Shown here one piece after another: positions 10,043-10,566 of a stretch of 10,566 bases of DNA. Source of the stretch: Smittium mucronatum (Eukaryota > Kickxellomycota > Harpellomycetes > Harpellales > Legeriomycetaceae). How positions within the stretch are numbered: position 1 is the first letter of the stretch; each line of letters opens with the position of its first letter. Location: positions 1-10,566 of the forward strand of contig LSSL01006996.1 in NCBI GenBank assembly GCA_001953115.1, given 5' to 3'. The notes under the pieces were generated by a model. The model was not told the DNA's origin, made no database searches, and saw only the letters and a program-made list of their open reading frames with translations. The position numbers were made by a program, and so were the translations under genes.

Positions 10043-10128
10043 CAGCGTTGTACTATTTTTGGTTGGGAGTAGTGGAGACAGCGCACAGCGTTGCACTATT
10101 CTTGGTTGGGAGTAGTGGAGATAGCGCA
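10043..10128. repeat. two tandem copies of a 43-bp repeat
   Basis: Copy 1 is 10043-10085 and copy 2 is 10086-10128. They differ at three positions, all C/T transitions. A third copy begins (CAGCG at 10129) and diverges immediately. The unit starts CAGCGTTG, has the core GGTTGGGAGTAGTGGAGA and ends AGCGCA. Short tandem repeats of this sort are common in LTR U3 or leader regions and in rDNA spacers; the sequence does not decide between them. Confidence 0.9.
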
Positions 10129-10291
10129 CAGCGATTCGGATGACAGCGATTCCAGAGGAGGACCATCTCGAAACAGGAGGAACCGATCGTTTAGCACAGC
10201 TGAGACATAGTCTAGTGCACAATTCCAGCGTTCGACAGTCAGACGGATCTCAGTGTCTAACAGCTATTTGTAGGAAAGCCATGTCGATCAA

Positions 10292-10305
10292 ACCCACGTT
10301 TGGGT
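10292..10305. repeat. short hairpin in GC-rich block
   Basis: ACCCA (10292-10296) pairs with TGGGT (10301-10305) across a CGTT loop. It is small, but it is one of several tight hairpins in the block and adds to the impression of a structured transcript. Confidence 0.4.
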
Positions 10306-10501
10306 AGGAGCCTAATTTTATTAATCCTGTTAGAAGTAGGCTCTGACTAGGAGCTCAGTATCTTCAATGGACTATTTTTCATTGACAAAAAGCTTAATTC
10401 TTGACTGCATGTAACCTCAGTCATCCATTCTACTTGAAGCAATGCCAGGGGTGGGGGGGTCTTTCGGTTGGTAGACTGAACCCTTTTCCCGTAGGTACGC
10501 A

Positions 10502-10515
10502 GCCGGTAGTCCGGC
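10502..10515. repeat. short GC hairpin near window end
   Basis: GCCGG (10502-10506) pairs with CCGGC (10511-10515) across a TAGT loop. This all-GC stem stands out in a window this AT-rich and would be stable in RNA. Confidence 0.5.
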
Positions 10516-10566
10516 AGAGGAGCTTATTGTAGTTAGGATAATAGTCTTTTCTATACGACTTTTTCT

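Larger units (their letters stand above)
9961..10566. mobile_element. GC-rich structured block, possible LTR or element end
   Basis: At about 9961-9983 the sequence switches from strongly AT-rich DNA to a block with roughly balanced base composition that runs off the end of the window. It contains no convincing ORF; the 65-codon minus-strand frame at 10025-10222 lacks similarity I recognise and overlaps tandem repeats. Instead it holds several compact hairpins and two 43-bp tandem repeats. TGTCGTGG at 9983 and TGTTAGAA at 10328 both resemble LTR starts (TG..., in the style of fungal Ty3 and Ty1 elements). I cannot see a matching CA end, primer-binding site, polypurine tract or target duplication. 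Alternatives are a non-coding RNA gene, a SINE-like element or an rDNA spacer. The call rests on composition and structure only. Confidence 0.35.

Noticed and set aside
9983..10130. tRNA-like gene (A-box-like TGGTTTAGGGGCTTAATGG)
   Set aside because: No matching B box (GGTTCGANTCC) at the right distance and no cloverleaf acceptor pairing could be found.
10025..10222. 65-codon minus-strand open frame in the GC-rich block
   Set aside because: It spans the 43-bp tandem repeats and has no recognisable motif. Higher GC content lowers the stop density and makes such a frame likely by chance.
1..10566. CRISPR array, bacterial operon or organellar genome
   Set aside because: There are no regularly spaced repeats, no ribosome-binding-site-led gene strings and no organellar rRNA/tRNA or respiratory genes. 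The spliced fungal regulator points to nuclear DNA.

Overview
The window looks like a stretch of a very AT-rich fungal nuclear genome. The argument for a fungus is one gene on the minus strand (about 5543-7246) whose spliced product reads as the middle and C-terminal parts of a fungal-specific transcription factor of the zinc-cluster (Zn2Cys6) class. It has the ligand/regulatory 'fungal_trans' region with the RRxWW signature, followed by the usual acidic 'D..V.LPSND..WRYGG' segment. It is interrupted by at least one GT-AG intron. The combination of extreme AT content, introns and an LPSND..W-type motif could fit an early-diverging (zoopagomycete or Harpellales-like) fungus, but that placement is inference and weak.

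Layout. 1-1850 is AT-rich sequence without genes, holding an (AC)12 microsatellite and short repeats. 1858-3291 (minus strand) is a decayed Mutator-like (MULE) transposase: the central domain, the TNNSLERFN block and a GRPRK tail are readable, but spread over three frames and broken by many stops. 3300-5540 has no gene I can support, though 4967-5540 is less AT-rich and may hold coding debris. 5543-7246 is the transcription factor gene. 7250-9960 is again without supportable genes; it has a short tandem repeat and one faint zinc-finger-like remnant.

From about 9961 to the end of the window the base composition changes abruptly to much more GC-rich. This block contains a perfect UUCG-loop hairpin, two 43-bp tandem repeats and further compact hairpins, but no convincing protein. 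It is probably the edge of a recently inserted mobile element (an LTR or its leader) or of a structured non-coding transcript, continuing beyond the window.

No operon-like or multi-gene system is visible. The parts do not appear to work together: one probable regulatory gene is embedded in repeat-derived, mutation-biased intergenic DNA. I did not find an undescribed defence or biosynthetic system. The points most worth checking are the GC-rich terminal block, the missing DNA-binding domain of the transcription factor and its exon structure.
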